Shown: positions 1 through 7,748 of the stretch, in pieces
Layout of the letters: every line of letters starts with the position of its first letter
Numbering within the stretch: position 1 is the stretch's first letter
Source: JACCTH01 sp035250485
GTDB taxonomy: Bacteria > Actinomycetota > Acidimicrobiia > Spongiisociales > ZC4RG35
Direction of reading: 5' to 3'
Assembly (NCBI GenBank): GCA_035250485.1
Contig: DATFFB010000033.1
Span: 1-9,887, forward strand
DNA length: 9,887 nt
The notes under the pieces: model-generated
Databases searched by the model: none
What the model was told of the DNA's origin: nothing
Seen by the model: only the letters and a program-made list of their open reading frames with translations
Position numbers and translations under genes: made by a program

Positions 1-450
1 CAGACCCCCGAAGACGCCATCGTCGGGTTCCTGGAAGCGAGTCAGCCCCGGATTCACCGCGCCGGTGCTCGCCTGGGCGCGTCGGTTTTTGGGATCGCCG
101 CCACCCATCCCGATCAGATCGCCCAGCCGATCCCTCGCATCGCCCAGACCGTCGACTACGTCGCTCCCATGGTCTATCCGTCCCACTGGGGGCCCAACGA
201 GTACGGGGTGGTACATCCCAACGCCAGCCCTTATGACATCGTCTTCCGATCCCTGTCGGAGTTCCAACGTCAGGTAGAGGGCACGGACGCGACGGTGCTC
301 GGCTGGCTACAGGACTTCTCCCTGGGAATCGAATACGGCCCCGCCGAGGTCCGGGCCCAGATCGAAGCCGCCGCCGATGCCGGCGTGCTCGATTTTCTGC
401 TCTGGGACGCGGCGGCCACTTACACTTCCGATGCCCTCGACCCGTCCTAA
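1..450 (+). CDS. DUF4015-type putative glycoside hydrolase, C-terminal part (5' end outside window)
   Basis: The frame is open from the first base and ends at TAA 448-450, giving the last 149 residues of a protein that starts upstream. A conserved-looking block at local residues 53-63 reads YVAPMVYPSHW. It is followed by PNASPYDIV, then by WLQDFSLG and a final LLWDAAATYT stretch. This order resembles the end of the TIM-barrel putative glycoside hydrolase family DUF4015 (PF13200 / COG1306), which is thought to act on polysaccharide outside the cytoplasm. The substrate is unknown, and any signal peptide or catalytic residue near the N-terminus is not visible. The gene converges on pyrF with 25 bases between stops and probably has no functional link to the pyr operon. 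Family assignment is from motif recall; I am fairly sure of the family but not of the activity. Confidence 0.8.
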   Translation, partial: QTPEDAIVGFLEASQPRIHRAGARLGASVFGIAATHPDQIAQPIPRIAQTVDYVAPMVYPSHWGPNEYGVVHPNASPYDIVFRSLSEFQRQVEGTDATVLGWLQDFSLGIEYGPAEVRAQIEAAADAGVLDFLLWDAAATYTSDALDPS

Positions 451-475
451 GACCTTGGGCGTGATCCAAATTCGG

Positions 476-1168
476 CTAACGGGCGGCCAATATCTGGGAG
501 AACTCCCGTGCGGCCGCCATCGGATCCGGGGCTCGCGTTATCGGTCGACCAACCACGATGATGTCAGCGCCTTTCCCCGCCGCCTCGCCTGCGTCCCCGC
601 TCTGGCGTTGATCATCGGTGCGTCCATCGTTGCGGATCCCCGGGGTGACCTTGGTGAGGTGCGGTGCCACCTGAGCAACGACCCCGAGCTGTTGGACCCC
701 GCAGACCACTCCTTCGCAACCCGCCTCTTGTCCTAGACGCGTCATTCGAGCAACCTGCTCGCCAAGCGAGCCCCGGAATCCAGTCATGACGAAAGTTGCT
801 TCGTCGATGCTGGTGAGAACAGTGATGGCCAGTATTCCGGCCGGATGACCGGAGGCGCCTTCGGCCAGGCCATCTGCCGCCGCCTCCAACATGGCCCGAC
901 CCCCGGAGGCGTGGGCTGTCACATAGCGAGCTCCGAGTCGGCCCAGCTGGCGGGCGGCGCGACCAACGGTGTTGGGGATGTCGTGGAGCTTGGCGTCGGC
1001 AAATACGGGCTTCCCAAGTTGTCGGATGGCGGCGATCGTTGCCGGACCCGGTCCGAGCAACAGCTCGAGGCCGACCTTGAAGCCATCGACAATCGAGACG
1101 AGCTCAGTCGCCACTCGCACGGCCTTTTCGGAGGAGTCGAAGTCGAGAGCGACGAACAGCTCGGTCAT
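476..1168 (-). CDS. pyrF: Orotidine 5'-phosphate decarboxylase
   Basis: This 230-residue protein is a standard-length bacterial (group I) OMP decarboxylase, the cytoplasmic enzyme converting OMP to UMP in the last step of the pathway. The catalytic charge network is visible: D9, K31, and the DAKLHDI motif with D58, K60 and D63. These match the B. subtilis residues with a shift of two. The phosphate-binding segments TPGIR (175-179) and VVGRPIT (205-211) are present. The ATG at 1168 overlaps the TGA of pyrD in an ATGA junction, so translation is probably coupled. The same frame stays open upstream to 1921 inside pyrD, but that part is a shadow because homology begins at MTELFVALDF. It is the last gene of the operon and ends at TAG 476-478. 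No convincing terminator with a T-run lies in the 25 bases before the converging gene. Confidence 0.97.
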   Translation of the reverse strand: MTELFVALDFDSSEKAVRVATELVSIVDGFKVGLELLLGPGPATIAAIRQLGKPVFADAKLHDIPNTVGRAARQLGRLGARYVTAHASGGRAMLEAAADGLAEGASGHPAGILAITVLTSIDEATFVMTGFRGSLGEQVARMTRLGQEAGCEGVVCGVQQLGVVAQVAPHLTKVTPGIRNDGRTDDQRQSGDAGEAAGKGADIIVVGRPITRAPDPMAAAREFSQILAAR

Positions 1169-2076
1169 GAACGGTCGAGGGTGCTGACGAGAGACTCCAC
1201 CGAGGGGAACTTGTGCTTGCGCATCCATTCGATCAACTCGTCGTGAAGGCGCCTTCCGGCTCGTGGTTCCGCCAGGTGAATTGTTCCTGCCGCCACCGCC
1301 TGGGCGCCGGCGATGAGGTATTCGGCGATGTCCTTTCCGGTCAGCACTCCGCCACAGCCGACAATTGGCATCTGCGGCAGCGCTTGGCGCACTTCGATCA
1401 CGAAACGCAGGGCGATCGGTTTTAACGGCGGGCCCGAGTATCCCCCGATTACCCCACTGAGCTGGGGACGGCGTGTCTCGAGGTCCACGCCCGCCCCCCA
1501 AATGGTGTTGGTCAGCGTCAAGAAGTCGGCTCCTGCGGTGGCGCACGCCTGAGCAACGGGAACGGCGTCGATGAGATTGGGCGAGAGCTTGGCTCCGATA
1601 GGCAAACTGACGGCGCGCCGAACGCTTACCACTACCTCCTCTGAGGCCGAGGGATCGAGCGAGAACATGTCGCCGTCGAGGTTGGGGCAAGAGAGGTTGA
1701 TCTCGATCGCCGCCACGCCGCTCGCTTCTAATCCTTTGGCCACCAGCGCGAACTCCTCCGGGCTGTGACCGACCGCCGAGCCCCAGACCGGAACGTCGAG
1801 GCTTTCGAGCCGGGGCCCAACCTCGACTCTCCAGGCCTCGATGCCAGGGTTCTGGATGCCGATGCCGTTCAGCATTCCCGCCCCGGCCGGCGCCAGACGA
1901 GGAGCAGGTCGTCCGCTCCATGGTTCGGCACTGACCGATTTCGCCACCGCCGCCCCGTACACGGTGAGATCTGCCAAACCGGCGAGCTCGATCACCGAAC
2001 CCACGGTCCCCGACGCCGCGATCAATGGTGATCGCAGTTCCAGCGGTCCCAGCCTGGTTGTCAGATCAGGCGTCAC
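1165..2076 (-). CDS. pyrD: Dihydroorotate dehydrogenase, class 1B catalytic subunit
   Basis: This 303-residue FMN barrel oxidises dihydroorotate to orotate. It has K46 in an AKSV strand, GMLNGIGIQNPG at 67-78, INLSCPN at 126-132 with the class 1 catalytic cysteine C130, AKLSPN at 162-167, TNT at 189-191, GGYSGPPLKP at 211-220 and GCGGV at 240-244. The cysteine base and the spacing of these blocks fit class 1B (NAD-linked, PyrDB) rather than class 2, which has serine and an N-terminal membrane extension. Class 1B enzymes normally work as a heterotetramer with PyrK, and no pyrK is present here. The start is GTG 2074-2076, because an in-frame TGA lies at 2080-2082 and no earlier start is possible. 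The Shine-Dalgarno is weak (GGGA about 10 bases upstream). The gene lies 50 bases after carB, across a heptamer repeat array, and overlaps pyrF by 4 bases. Confidence 0.95.
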   Translation of the reverse strand: MTPDLTTRLGPLELRSPLIAASGTVGSVIELAGLADLTVYGAAVAKSVSAEPWSGRPAPRLAPAGAGMLNGIGIQNPGIEAWRVEVGPRLESLDVPVWGSAVGHSPEEFALVAKGLEASGVAAIEINLSCPNLDGDMFSLDPSASEEVVVSVRRAVSLPIGAKLSPNLIDAVPVAQACATAGADFLTLTNTIWGAGVDLETRRPQLSGVIGGYSGPPLKPIALRFVIEVRQALPQMPIVGCGGVLTGKDIAEYLIAGAQAVAAGTIHLAEPRAGRRLHDELIEWMRKHKFPSVESLVSTLDRS

Positions 2077-2087
2077 GCCTCATTCCC

Positions 2088-2122
2088 ATCTGATGTCTGA
2101 TATCTGACGTCTGAGATCTGAT
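2088..2122. repeat. Five tandem 7-bp repeats (RTCTGAN) between carB and pyrD
   Basis: On the plus strand five consecutive heptamers can be read without a gap: ATCTGAT, GTCTGAT, ATCTGAC, GTCTGAG and ATCTGAT. The core TCTGA is invariant; position 1 alternates A/G and position 7 varies. In the operon mRNA (minus strand) the unit is NTCAGAY. The array fills most of the only real gap in an otherwise overlapping operon and ends about a dozen bases before the pyrD GTG. A degenerate sixth unit (GTCTCAC, 2124-2130) runs into the carB stop codon. The function is unknown; it may be a slippage-generated microsatellite or a protein/RNA binding array. Confidence 0.85.
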
Positions 2123-2126
2123 TGTC

Positions 2127-5100
2127 TCACTGGTGCCATTCCTGAAGGCTGCGGGGTCGCCGTATTGCTCCCGGTCCCGAGCGCAGGCTCCGGGCCACCG
2201 CCAGCGCACCGGCGATGGTCGTGACACAGGGGACGTCGTGGCGGCGAGCGGTATGGCGGATCAAGCGCCCATCCGAACGGGCTCTCCCACCCCGGGGGGT
2301 GTTGATGACGAGTTGCACCTCCCCGGCCTCGATGCGGCGGCGGGCGTCATCGGGTCCCTCGCCAACCTTGTCCACCACCCCGGCCGCAACGGCGTGGTGC
2401 CGGAGGTACTTGGCGGTTCCGGGAGTGGCGACGAGCTGAAAGCCGAGCATGGTGAAAGCCTGGGCGACTGCGAGGCCGGTCGGTTTGTCTCGATCTGCGA
2501 ACGAGAGGAAGACGGTGCCGCGGTCGGGGAGAACATGGCCCGCCGCCAGCAGCGCCTTGGCATAGGCCACTCCAACATCGGCTCCAATTCCCATGACCTC
2601 GCCGGTCGAGCGCATCTCCGGCCCGAGAACGATGTCCTCTTCGGGGAACCGATCCCACGGCATCACCGCCTCCTTGACGGCTACGAACCCGCCCCGACTT
2701 CGCTCCGGTACCAATCCCTCCCGCCGTAATTGCTCGAGAGTGGCTCCCATCATCACCCGGGCAGCCACTTTGGCCATGGGGATGCCGATCGCCTTGGAGA
2801 CGAATGGAACCGTCCGTGACCCGCGGGGATTGGCCTCCAAGACGAACGCGTCGTCGCCCTTGACGGCGAATTGGATATTGATCAGCCCTCGCACCTCGAG
2901 CGCCCGTGCCAGCTCTTCGGTGGCAGAAATGATCTGCTTTTGGGCCTCTTCGGTGAGGGTTGGCGGCGGAATCACACAGGCCGAGTCACCCGAGTGGACG
3001 CCGGCTTCCTCGACGTGTTCCATGATTCCGCCGATCAAGGTCTCGTGGCCATCGAAGATGGCATCGACATCAACCTCGGTCGCGGCCTCGAGGAAGCGAT
3101 CGATCGCCAGCGGGGCGTCGGTCAGCTCGGGAAAGTTCTCGTACAGGTCGCTCAGGTAAGAGGAGAGCTCGTCGTAGCTGTAGATGACTCTCATCCGCGC
3201 CCCTCCGAGCACGAAGGAAGGGCGGATCAGGACCGGCAGCCCGATGCGGTCGACGACCTCGCTGGCATCGATGAGGGACCGGGCGACTCCCTGAGGCGGC
3301 AAACGCACTCCCAGCCGCCGGCAGAGCGCGGCAAATTGCTCACGATCTTCGGCGGCCTCGATCGAATCCGGGCTGGTGCCGGCGATCGGTACCCCGCGAT
3401 CTGCCAGCTCGCGAGCCAGGTTGAGCGGCGTCTGGCCACCCAGCTGAACAATTACCGCCACGGGATTCTCGGCCTCGACCACCGCTAGCACGTCCTCGGT
3501 GGTGAGGGGCTCGAAGTAGAGCCGGTCGGACGTGTCGTAGTCAGTGGAGACGGTCTCGGGGTTGCAGTTGACCATGACGGTTTCGTATCCCGCCTCGCGG
3601 AGGGCAAAGGAAGCGTGCACGCAGCAATAGTCGAACTCGATGCCCTGTCCGATTCGGTTCGGCCCCGACCCGAGAACCAGCACTCGCGGCTTTGTAGCCG
3701 GGGGCACTTCGTCTTCCTCTTCAAAGGTTCCATACATGTACGGGGTATGGGCGGCAAATTCGGCGGCACAGGTATCGACTGTCTTGAACGTCGTTTTCAC
3801 TCCCAGGGCGAGCCGGGCTTCCCGAATCGCCTCCTCGGTCTGGCCCCATAGGTACGCCAGCTGGCGATCGGAGAACCCCGAACGCTTGGCCATTTCCAGC
3901 GAACTCCGATCGGGAGCCGCGGTCTCGAGATAGCCACGGGCTGCGACGATGTCGGCGATTTGATCAACGAACCAGGGATCGATCCGCGATGCGGTAGCGA
4001 CCCTCTCAGCCGATAGGCCGCGGCGCAGCGCTTCTGCCACCTGGAAAATTCGATTTGGCGTCGGCACCGAGAGCTCTTCAAGCAAGGAAGCCTCGTCGTA
4101 GCGCTCCATCACCTTTTCGGTGGGATCGGCGTTGAGCCCGAAACGATTGTTCTCGAGGCTGCGAAGAGCCTTCTGCAAAGCTTCGGGGAAGGTGCGTCCG
4201 ATGGCCATCGCCTCTCCGACGCTTCTCATCGAGGTCGTCAGGCGGGTGGAGGCTTTGGGAAACTTGGCAAAGTCGAAACGGGGAACTTTGACCACGACGT
4301 AATCGAGGGCCGGCTCGAAGGACGCCGGGGTGGCGCGGGTGATGTCGTTGGGGATCTCATCGAGGGTGTACCCGACGGCCAACAGGGCCGCGATCTTCGC
4401 GATCGGAAAGCCGGTCGCCTTCGACGCCAATGCCGAGGAGCGGGATACGCGCGGATTCATCTCAATGACGAGGCGGCGGCCGGTACCGGGATCGACGGCG
4501 AACTGCACGTTCGATCCACCGGTCTCCACTCCGATTGCCTGGAGCACTCGAATCGCGTCGTCGCGCATCTCCTGGTACTCGCGATCGGAAAGGGTCTGGA
4601 TGGGAGCAACCGTGATCGAGTCTCCGGTATGAACTCCCATCGGATCGAGGTTTTCAATAGAACAGACCACCACCGCGTTGTCGTTGCGGTCGCGCATCAC
4701 CTCGAGTTCGAACTCCTTCCAGCCGTAGACCGACTCTTCAACCAGGATCTCCCCCACCGGCGAGGTGTCCATTCCCCGCCGGGCTACCTCCACCAATTGC
4801 TCTCGATCCGACGCGAGGCCGGTACCTCCACCACCGAGAATGAACGAGGGCCGAACCATCACCGGGTAGCCGATTTCCTCGGCCGCGGCGACGGCGTGAT
4901 CGAGTGAGTTCGCATAAGCGGCTCGGGGAACTGCCAGGCCAGCCTGCTCCATCACGGTCTTGAAGCGACCCCGATCCTCGGCTCGCTCGATCGCCTCGAT
5001 CCCAGCCCCGATGAGCTGGGTGTGAAACCTCTCCAGAGTCCCGCGCCGGTGGAGGGCCATCGTGACGTTCAATGCCGTCTGTCCACCCAGGGTGGGCAAG

Positions 5101-5357
5101 AGCGCGTCCGGCCGCTCCCGGGCGATGATCTCCTCGACCACCTCCGCGGTGATCGGCTCGATGTACGTGGCGTCGGCGAATTCGGGATCGGTCATGATCG
5201 TCGCCGGGTTGGAATTGCAGAGGATGACCCGGTATCCCTCGCGGCGCAGGACCTTGGCCGCCTGGGTGCCCGAATAGTCGAACTCGCAAGCCTGGCCGAT
5301 GATGATCGGGCCCGATCCGATCAGGAGGATGGAGCGGAGATCGGTGCGCCTAGGCAC
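2127..5357 (-). CDS. carB: Carbamoyl-phosphate synthase large subunit
   Basis: This 1076-residue protein has the full CarB architecture and makes carbamoyl phosphate from bicarbonate, ammonia channelled from CarA, and two ATP. The N-terminal half begins with LLIGSGPIIIGQACEFDYSG (11-30) and has ATP-grasp features such as MVRPSFILGGGGTG (167-180) and EMNPRVSRSSALASK (299-313). An oligomerisation region of roughly residues 400-550 follows. The second half repeats the plan, with VLGSGPNRIGQGIEFDY (561-577), IRPSFVLGGARMRV (711-724) and EANPRGSRTVPFVSK (841-855). A C-terminal MGS-like allosteric domain carries ATPGTAKYL (977-985) and NTPRGG (1019-1024), the region that binds effectors in E. coli CarB. 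Start GTG 5355-5357 overlaps the end of carA by 8 bases; the nearby ATG at 5362-5364 is out of frame. Length is normal and no key motif is broken. Confidence 0.98.
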   Translation of the reverse strand: MPRRTDLRSILLIGSGPIIIGQACEFDYSGTQAAKVLRREGYRVILCNSNPATIMTDPEFADATYIEPITAEVVEEIIARERPDALLPTLGGQTALNVTMALHRRGTLERFHTQLIGAGIEAIERAEDRGRFKTVMEQAGLAVPRAAYANSLDHAVAAAEEIGYPVMVRPSFILGGGGTGLASDREQLVEVARRGMDTSPVGEILVEESVYGWKEFELEVMRDRNDNAVVVCSIENLDPMGVHTGDSITVAPIQTLSDREYQEMRDDAIRVLQAIGVETGGSNVQFAVDPGTGRRLVIEMNPRVSRSSALASKATGFPIAKIAALLAVGYTLDEIPNDITRATPASFEPALDYVVVKVPRFDFAKFPKASTRLTTSMRSVGEAMAIGRTFPEALQKALRSLENNRFGLNADPTEKVMERYDEASLLEELSVPTPNRIFQVAEALRRGLSAERVATASRIDPWFVDQIADIVAARGYLETAAPDRSSLEMAKRSGFSDRQLAYLWGQTEEAIREARLALGVKTTFKTVDTCAAEFAAHTPYMYGTFEEEDEVPPATKPRVLVLGSGPNRIGQGIEFDYCCVHASFALREAGYETVMVNCNPETVSTDYDTSDRLYFEPLTTEDVLAVVEAENPVAVIVQLGGQTPLNLARELADRGVPIAGTSPDSIEAAEDREQFAALCRRLGVRLPPQGVARSLIDASEVVDRIGLPVLIRPSFVLGGARMRVIYSYDELSSYLSDLYENFPELTDAPLAIDRFLEAATEVDVDAIFDGHETLIGGIMEHVEEAGVHSGDSACVIPPPTLTEEAQKQIISATEELARALEVRGLINIQFAVKGDDAFVLEANPRGSRTVPFVSKAIGIPMAKVAARVMMGATLEQLRREGLVPERSRGGFVAVKEAVMPWDRFPEEDIVLGPEMRSTGEVMGIGADVGVAYAKALLAAGHVLPDRGTVFLSFADRDKPTGLAVAQAFTMLGFQLVATPGTAKYLRHHAVAAGVVDKVGEGPDDARRRIEAGEVQLVINTPRGGRARSDGRLIRHTARRHDVPCVTTIAGALAVARSLRSGPGAIRRPRSLQEWHQ

Positions 5358-6486
5358 GATCCATCAGTTCCACAAAGTCGTCGAAGAGGCCGACGGCATC
5401 CCGTGGTCCCGGGGCCGCCTCGGGATGAAATTGAACCGAGAACGCCGGCACGTCGAGGCTTCTCATCCCTTCGAGGGTGCCGTCGTTGAGGTTTTGATGG
5501 GTAGGGATGGCGGTTCCGAAATCGGTTTCGACCTTCGGTGGAAGCTCGCCCGGGGCGCTGGCTCCCTTGGCGACGCTTTGAAGATCGACGGCAAAGCCAT
5601 GGTTCTGGCTGGTTATGGACACCCTTCCATCATCAAGCCGCCGCACCGGGTGATTGCCGCCATGGTGGCCGAACGGCAACTTGAAGGTTCTCGCCCCTAG
5701 CGCCAAGCCGAAAACCTGGTGGCCGAGGCAAATTCCAAAGATCGGGACCTTGCCAATGAGCTCCCGGAGCGTCGCCACCGTTTCGGTCAGTGGCTCGGGA
5801 TCACCCGGACCGTTAGAGAGAAAAATTCCGTCCGGCTGCCGATCCCTGATTTCGTTCGCCGTGGCTGCGGCGGGCATGACGTCGACGTCGAAGCCGCGTC
5901 CGGCCAGCTGTCGGAGAATGTCGCGCTTGATCCCGAGATCGATGGCCACCACTTTTCCTCGTCGATCGCCTTCGGCAGCGACGTGATAAGGGTGGGGAGT
6001 ACTGACCGCATAAGCCAGAGCCCGTCCCTCCATTCGTGGAGCCGCGGCGGCTCGCTCAGTTAGCTCGGCTTCGGTCATACCGCTACCCAGTGCCGCTGGC
6101 ATTGCTCCGTGCTGGCGGATATGGCGAGTCAGCCGGCGGGTGTCTATCTCCGACAACGCCACCAGGCCACGTTCGACAAAGACTTCCGCCAAAGATCGTT
6201 CCGCCCTCCAACTGGAAGGCCGGGAGGTAAGGCTGCGAACGATCATCCCGGAGGCGGCCGGAGATGAGGATTGGTCGTCGTCGGCGGATATCCCGTAGTT
6301 GCCGATATGGACCGAGGTCATCACCACCACCTGACCCGCATACGACGGATCCGTGAGGACCTCCTGGTATCCGGTCATGGCGGTGTTGAACACGACCTCA
6401 CCGGTGCTCACTCCCTCGGCTCCCACGCTCACACCACGGAACAGGGCGCCATCGGCGGTGACCAGCAATCCGGGACGGGGTGGCAT
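5350..6486 (-). CDS. carA: Carbamoyl-phosphate synthase small (glutaminase) subunit
   Basis: This 378-residue CarA hydrolyses glutamine and passes ammonia to CarB. The N-terminal CPSase small-subunit domain shows FNTAMTGYQEVLTDPSYAG (33-51) and IGNYG (61-65). The C-terminal class I glutamine amidotransferase domain shows FLSNGPGDPEP (222-232), the nucleophile elbow GICLGHQ with C253, SQNHGFAV (293-300), LNDGTLEG (333-340) and the HPEA motif with H354 and E356 completing the triad. The chosen start is ATG 6484-6486, which forms a TGATG junction (1-base overlap) with pyrC. The frame stays open upstream to 6606, but those 40 residues lie within pyrC and do not resemble CarA. It is the fourth gene of the operon and overlaps carB by 8 bases, as expected for subunits made in equal amounts. 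Confidence 0.98.
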   Translation of the reverse strand: MPPRPGLLVTADGALFRGVSVGAEGVSTGEVVFNTAMTGYQEVLTDPSYAGQVVVMTSVHIGNYGISADDDQSSSPAASGMIVRSLTSRPSSWRAERSLAEVFVERGLVALSEIDTRRLTRHIRQHGAMPAALGSGMTEAELTERAAAAPRMEGRALAYAVSTPHPYHVAAEGDRRGKVVAIDLGIKRDILRQLAGRGFDVDVMPAAATANEIRDRQPDGIFLSNGPGDPEPLTETVATLRELIGKVPIFGICLGHQVFGLALGARTFKLPFGHHGGNHPVRRLDDGRVSITSQNHGFAVDLQSVAKGASAPGELPPKVETDFGTAIPTHQNLNDGTLEGMRSLDVPAFSVQFHPEAAPGPRDAVGLFDDFVELMDRA

Positions 6487-7748
6487 CAGGAAACCAGGGC
6501 GTGAACGAGGCGCCCCTCGAAAATCGTCGCCCGCACCCGCCCGGCAAGGGTGAGTGATCGGAACGGAGAGTTCTCCGCCTTGGAGCGAAAGGCGTCGACG
6601 GTCCACTCCTCGTCGGGAGCGATCACCGTGAGGTTGGCCGGCTCGCCCGGAGCCACGGGCCGTCCGTGCCTGCCGATCTGGCCGATCTGGGCCGGAGCCA
6701 TCGACAGGCGGTCAAAAAACGAAGCCTGATCTAAGTGGCAGTAGGTCAGCACAGCGGCTGCCGAAGTCTCGAGCCCAATTACTCCCCTCGGGGCTTCTTC
6801 GAACGGGACCTCGGTTTCGAAGGCCGAATGGGGTGCGTGATCGGTGGCAACCGCGTCGATCACCCCCGAGATCAAGGCTGCCCGCAACCCGTCTCGGTCG
6901 GTGACGCTCCGTAGCGGCGGATACATCTTGAACAACGGATCGAGACTGCCCACGGCAGCGTCATCGAAGGCGAGGTGGTGGGGGGTGACTTCGGCGGTGA
7001 CGGGCAGGCCAGCCGCTTTGGACGTGCTCACCAATTGAACCGTGCGGGCACTTGAGACGTGCTGGACGTGGTAGCGGCAGCCGGTCAGCCTGCTCAGCGC
7101 CAGATCACGAGTCACCACCACCTCTTCCGCTTCCGCCGGGATGCCTTTCATCCCCAGTCGCGAGGACAGTGAGCCTTCGTGCATGTGGCCGCCGGCGGCG
7201 AGAGACCGATCTTCGGCGTGCTGCGCTACCACCGCCCCGCGTTCGGCCAGGTACTCCATCGCCACTCGCAAGAGACCCGTATCGCTTACCGAGTCGCCGT
7301 CGTCGGTGAATATCCGCACTCCGGCCTCCCATAACTCATCCAGATGGGAAAGAACCGCTCCTTCTCGAGCCATAGTGATGGCGCCCGCAGGGATGATCTC
7401 GCACAACCCCACCTGACGAGATCTATCTCGAATCAACCGTGCGATGTGGCCCGAATCGATAGCGGGTTGGGTGTTGGGCATCGCGACTACCGCGGTATAT
7501 CCGCCTGCGGCTGCCGCCTCCGAGCCACTGCTGATGTCTTCTTTCCATTCCTGGCCCGGTTCGCGGAAATGGGCATGAAGGTCGACCAGGCCCGGTCCCA
7601 CCCAGGCGCCGTCGGCGTCAAACTCTTCGGTTCCATCGAATGATCCACCGAGGGCGAGGATCGCATTGCCACTGATGGCCAAATCAGTTGCTTGGGCTCC
7701 GTCGGGCGTGAGCACCAGGCCGTTGCGGATGACGAGTTCGTATTTCAT
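6486..7748 (-). CDS. pyrC: Dihydroorotase
   Basis: This 420-residue amidohydrolase closes carbamoyl aspartate to dihydroorotate. It belongs to the class I, long (about 420 aa) dihydroorotase type found next to pyrB, not the short E. coli type. The metal-site residues are visible: H58 and H60 in VDLHAHFREPG, D150 in FTDDG, H177 in AQHAED, H230 in YHVQHVSS and D303 in ATDHAPH. These line up with H61, H63, D153, H180, H233 and D305 of the Aquifex aeolicus enzyme as I recall it. MPNTQP (90-95), in the region that contributes to substrate binding, is also present. ATG 7746-7748 overlaps the pyrB TGA in an ATGA junction. In relatives this enzyme can bind PyrB and channel its product, and the adjacency fits that. 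All metal ligands are intact, so it should be active rather than a PyrC' pseudo-enzyme. Confidence 0.97.
   Translation of the reverse strand: MKYELVIRNGLVLTPDGAQATDLAISGNAILALGGSFDGTEEFDADGAWVGPGLVDLHAHFREPGQEWKEDISSGSEAAAAGGYTAVVAMPNTQPAIDSGHIARLIRDRSRQVGLCEIIPAGAITMAREGAVLSHLDELWEAGVRIFTDDGDSVSDTGLLRVAMEYLAERGAVVAQHAEDRSLAAGGHMHEGSLSSRLGMKGIPAEAEEVVVTRDLALSRLTGCRYHVQHVSSARTVQLVSTSKAAGLPVTAEVTPHHLAFDDAAVGSLDPLFKMYPPLRSVTDRDGLRAALISGVIDAVATDHAPHSAFETEVPFEEAPRGVIGLETSAAAVLTYCHLDQASFFDRLSMAPAQIGQIGRHGRPVAPGEPANLTVIAPDEEWTVDAFRSKAENSPFRSLTLAGRVRATIFEGRLVHALVS

Noticed and set aside
455..469. TTGG/CCAA inverted repeat between the convergent stops as a terminator
   Set aside because: The stem is only four pairs with two A-T pairs and there is no T-tract, so it is too weak to support the call.
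496..507. GGGAG-AA-CTCCC inverted repeat as an operon terminator
   Set aside because: It lies inside the pyrF coding region before the stop codon, has a very short loop and no following T-run.
1169..1921. Upstream extension of the pyrF frame to 481 residues
   Set aside because: It is Arg- and Gly-rich shadow sequence inside pyrD. OMP decarboxylase homology begins at the ATG at 1168, which also makes the ATGA coupling junction.
2066..2089. Short open frame (MGMRRDA) overlapping the pyrD start as a leader peptide
   Set aside because: It is only seven codons with a poor ribosome site, and its position is explained by chance near the repeat array. No supporting evidence.
6487..6606. 40-residue N-terminal extension of CarA
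   Set aside because: It lies wholly within the conserved end of pyrC. The ATG at 6486 gives normal CarA length and a TGATG junction.
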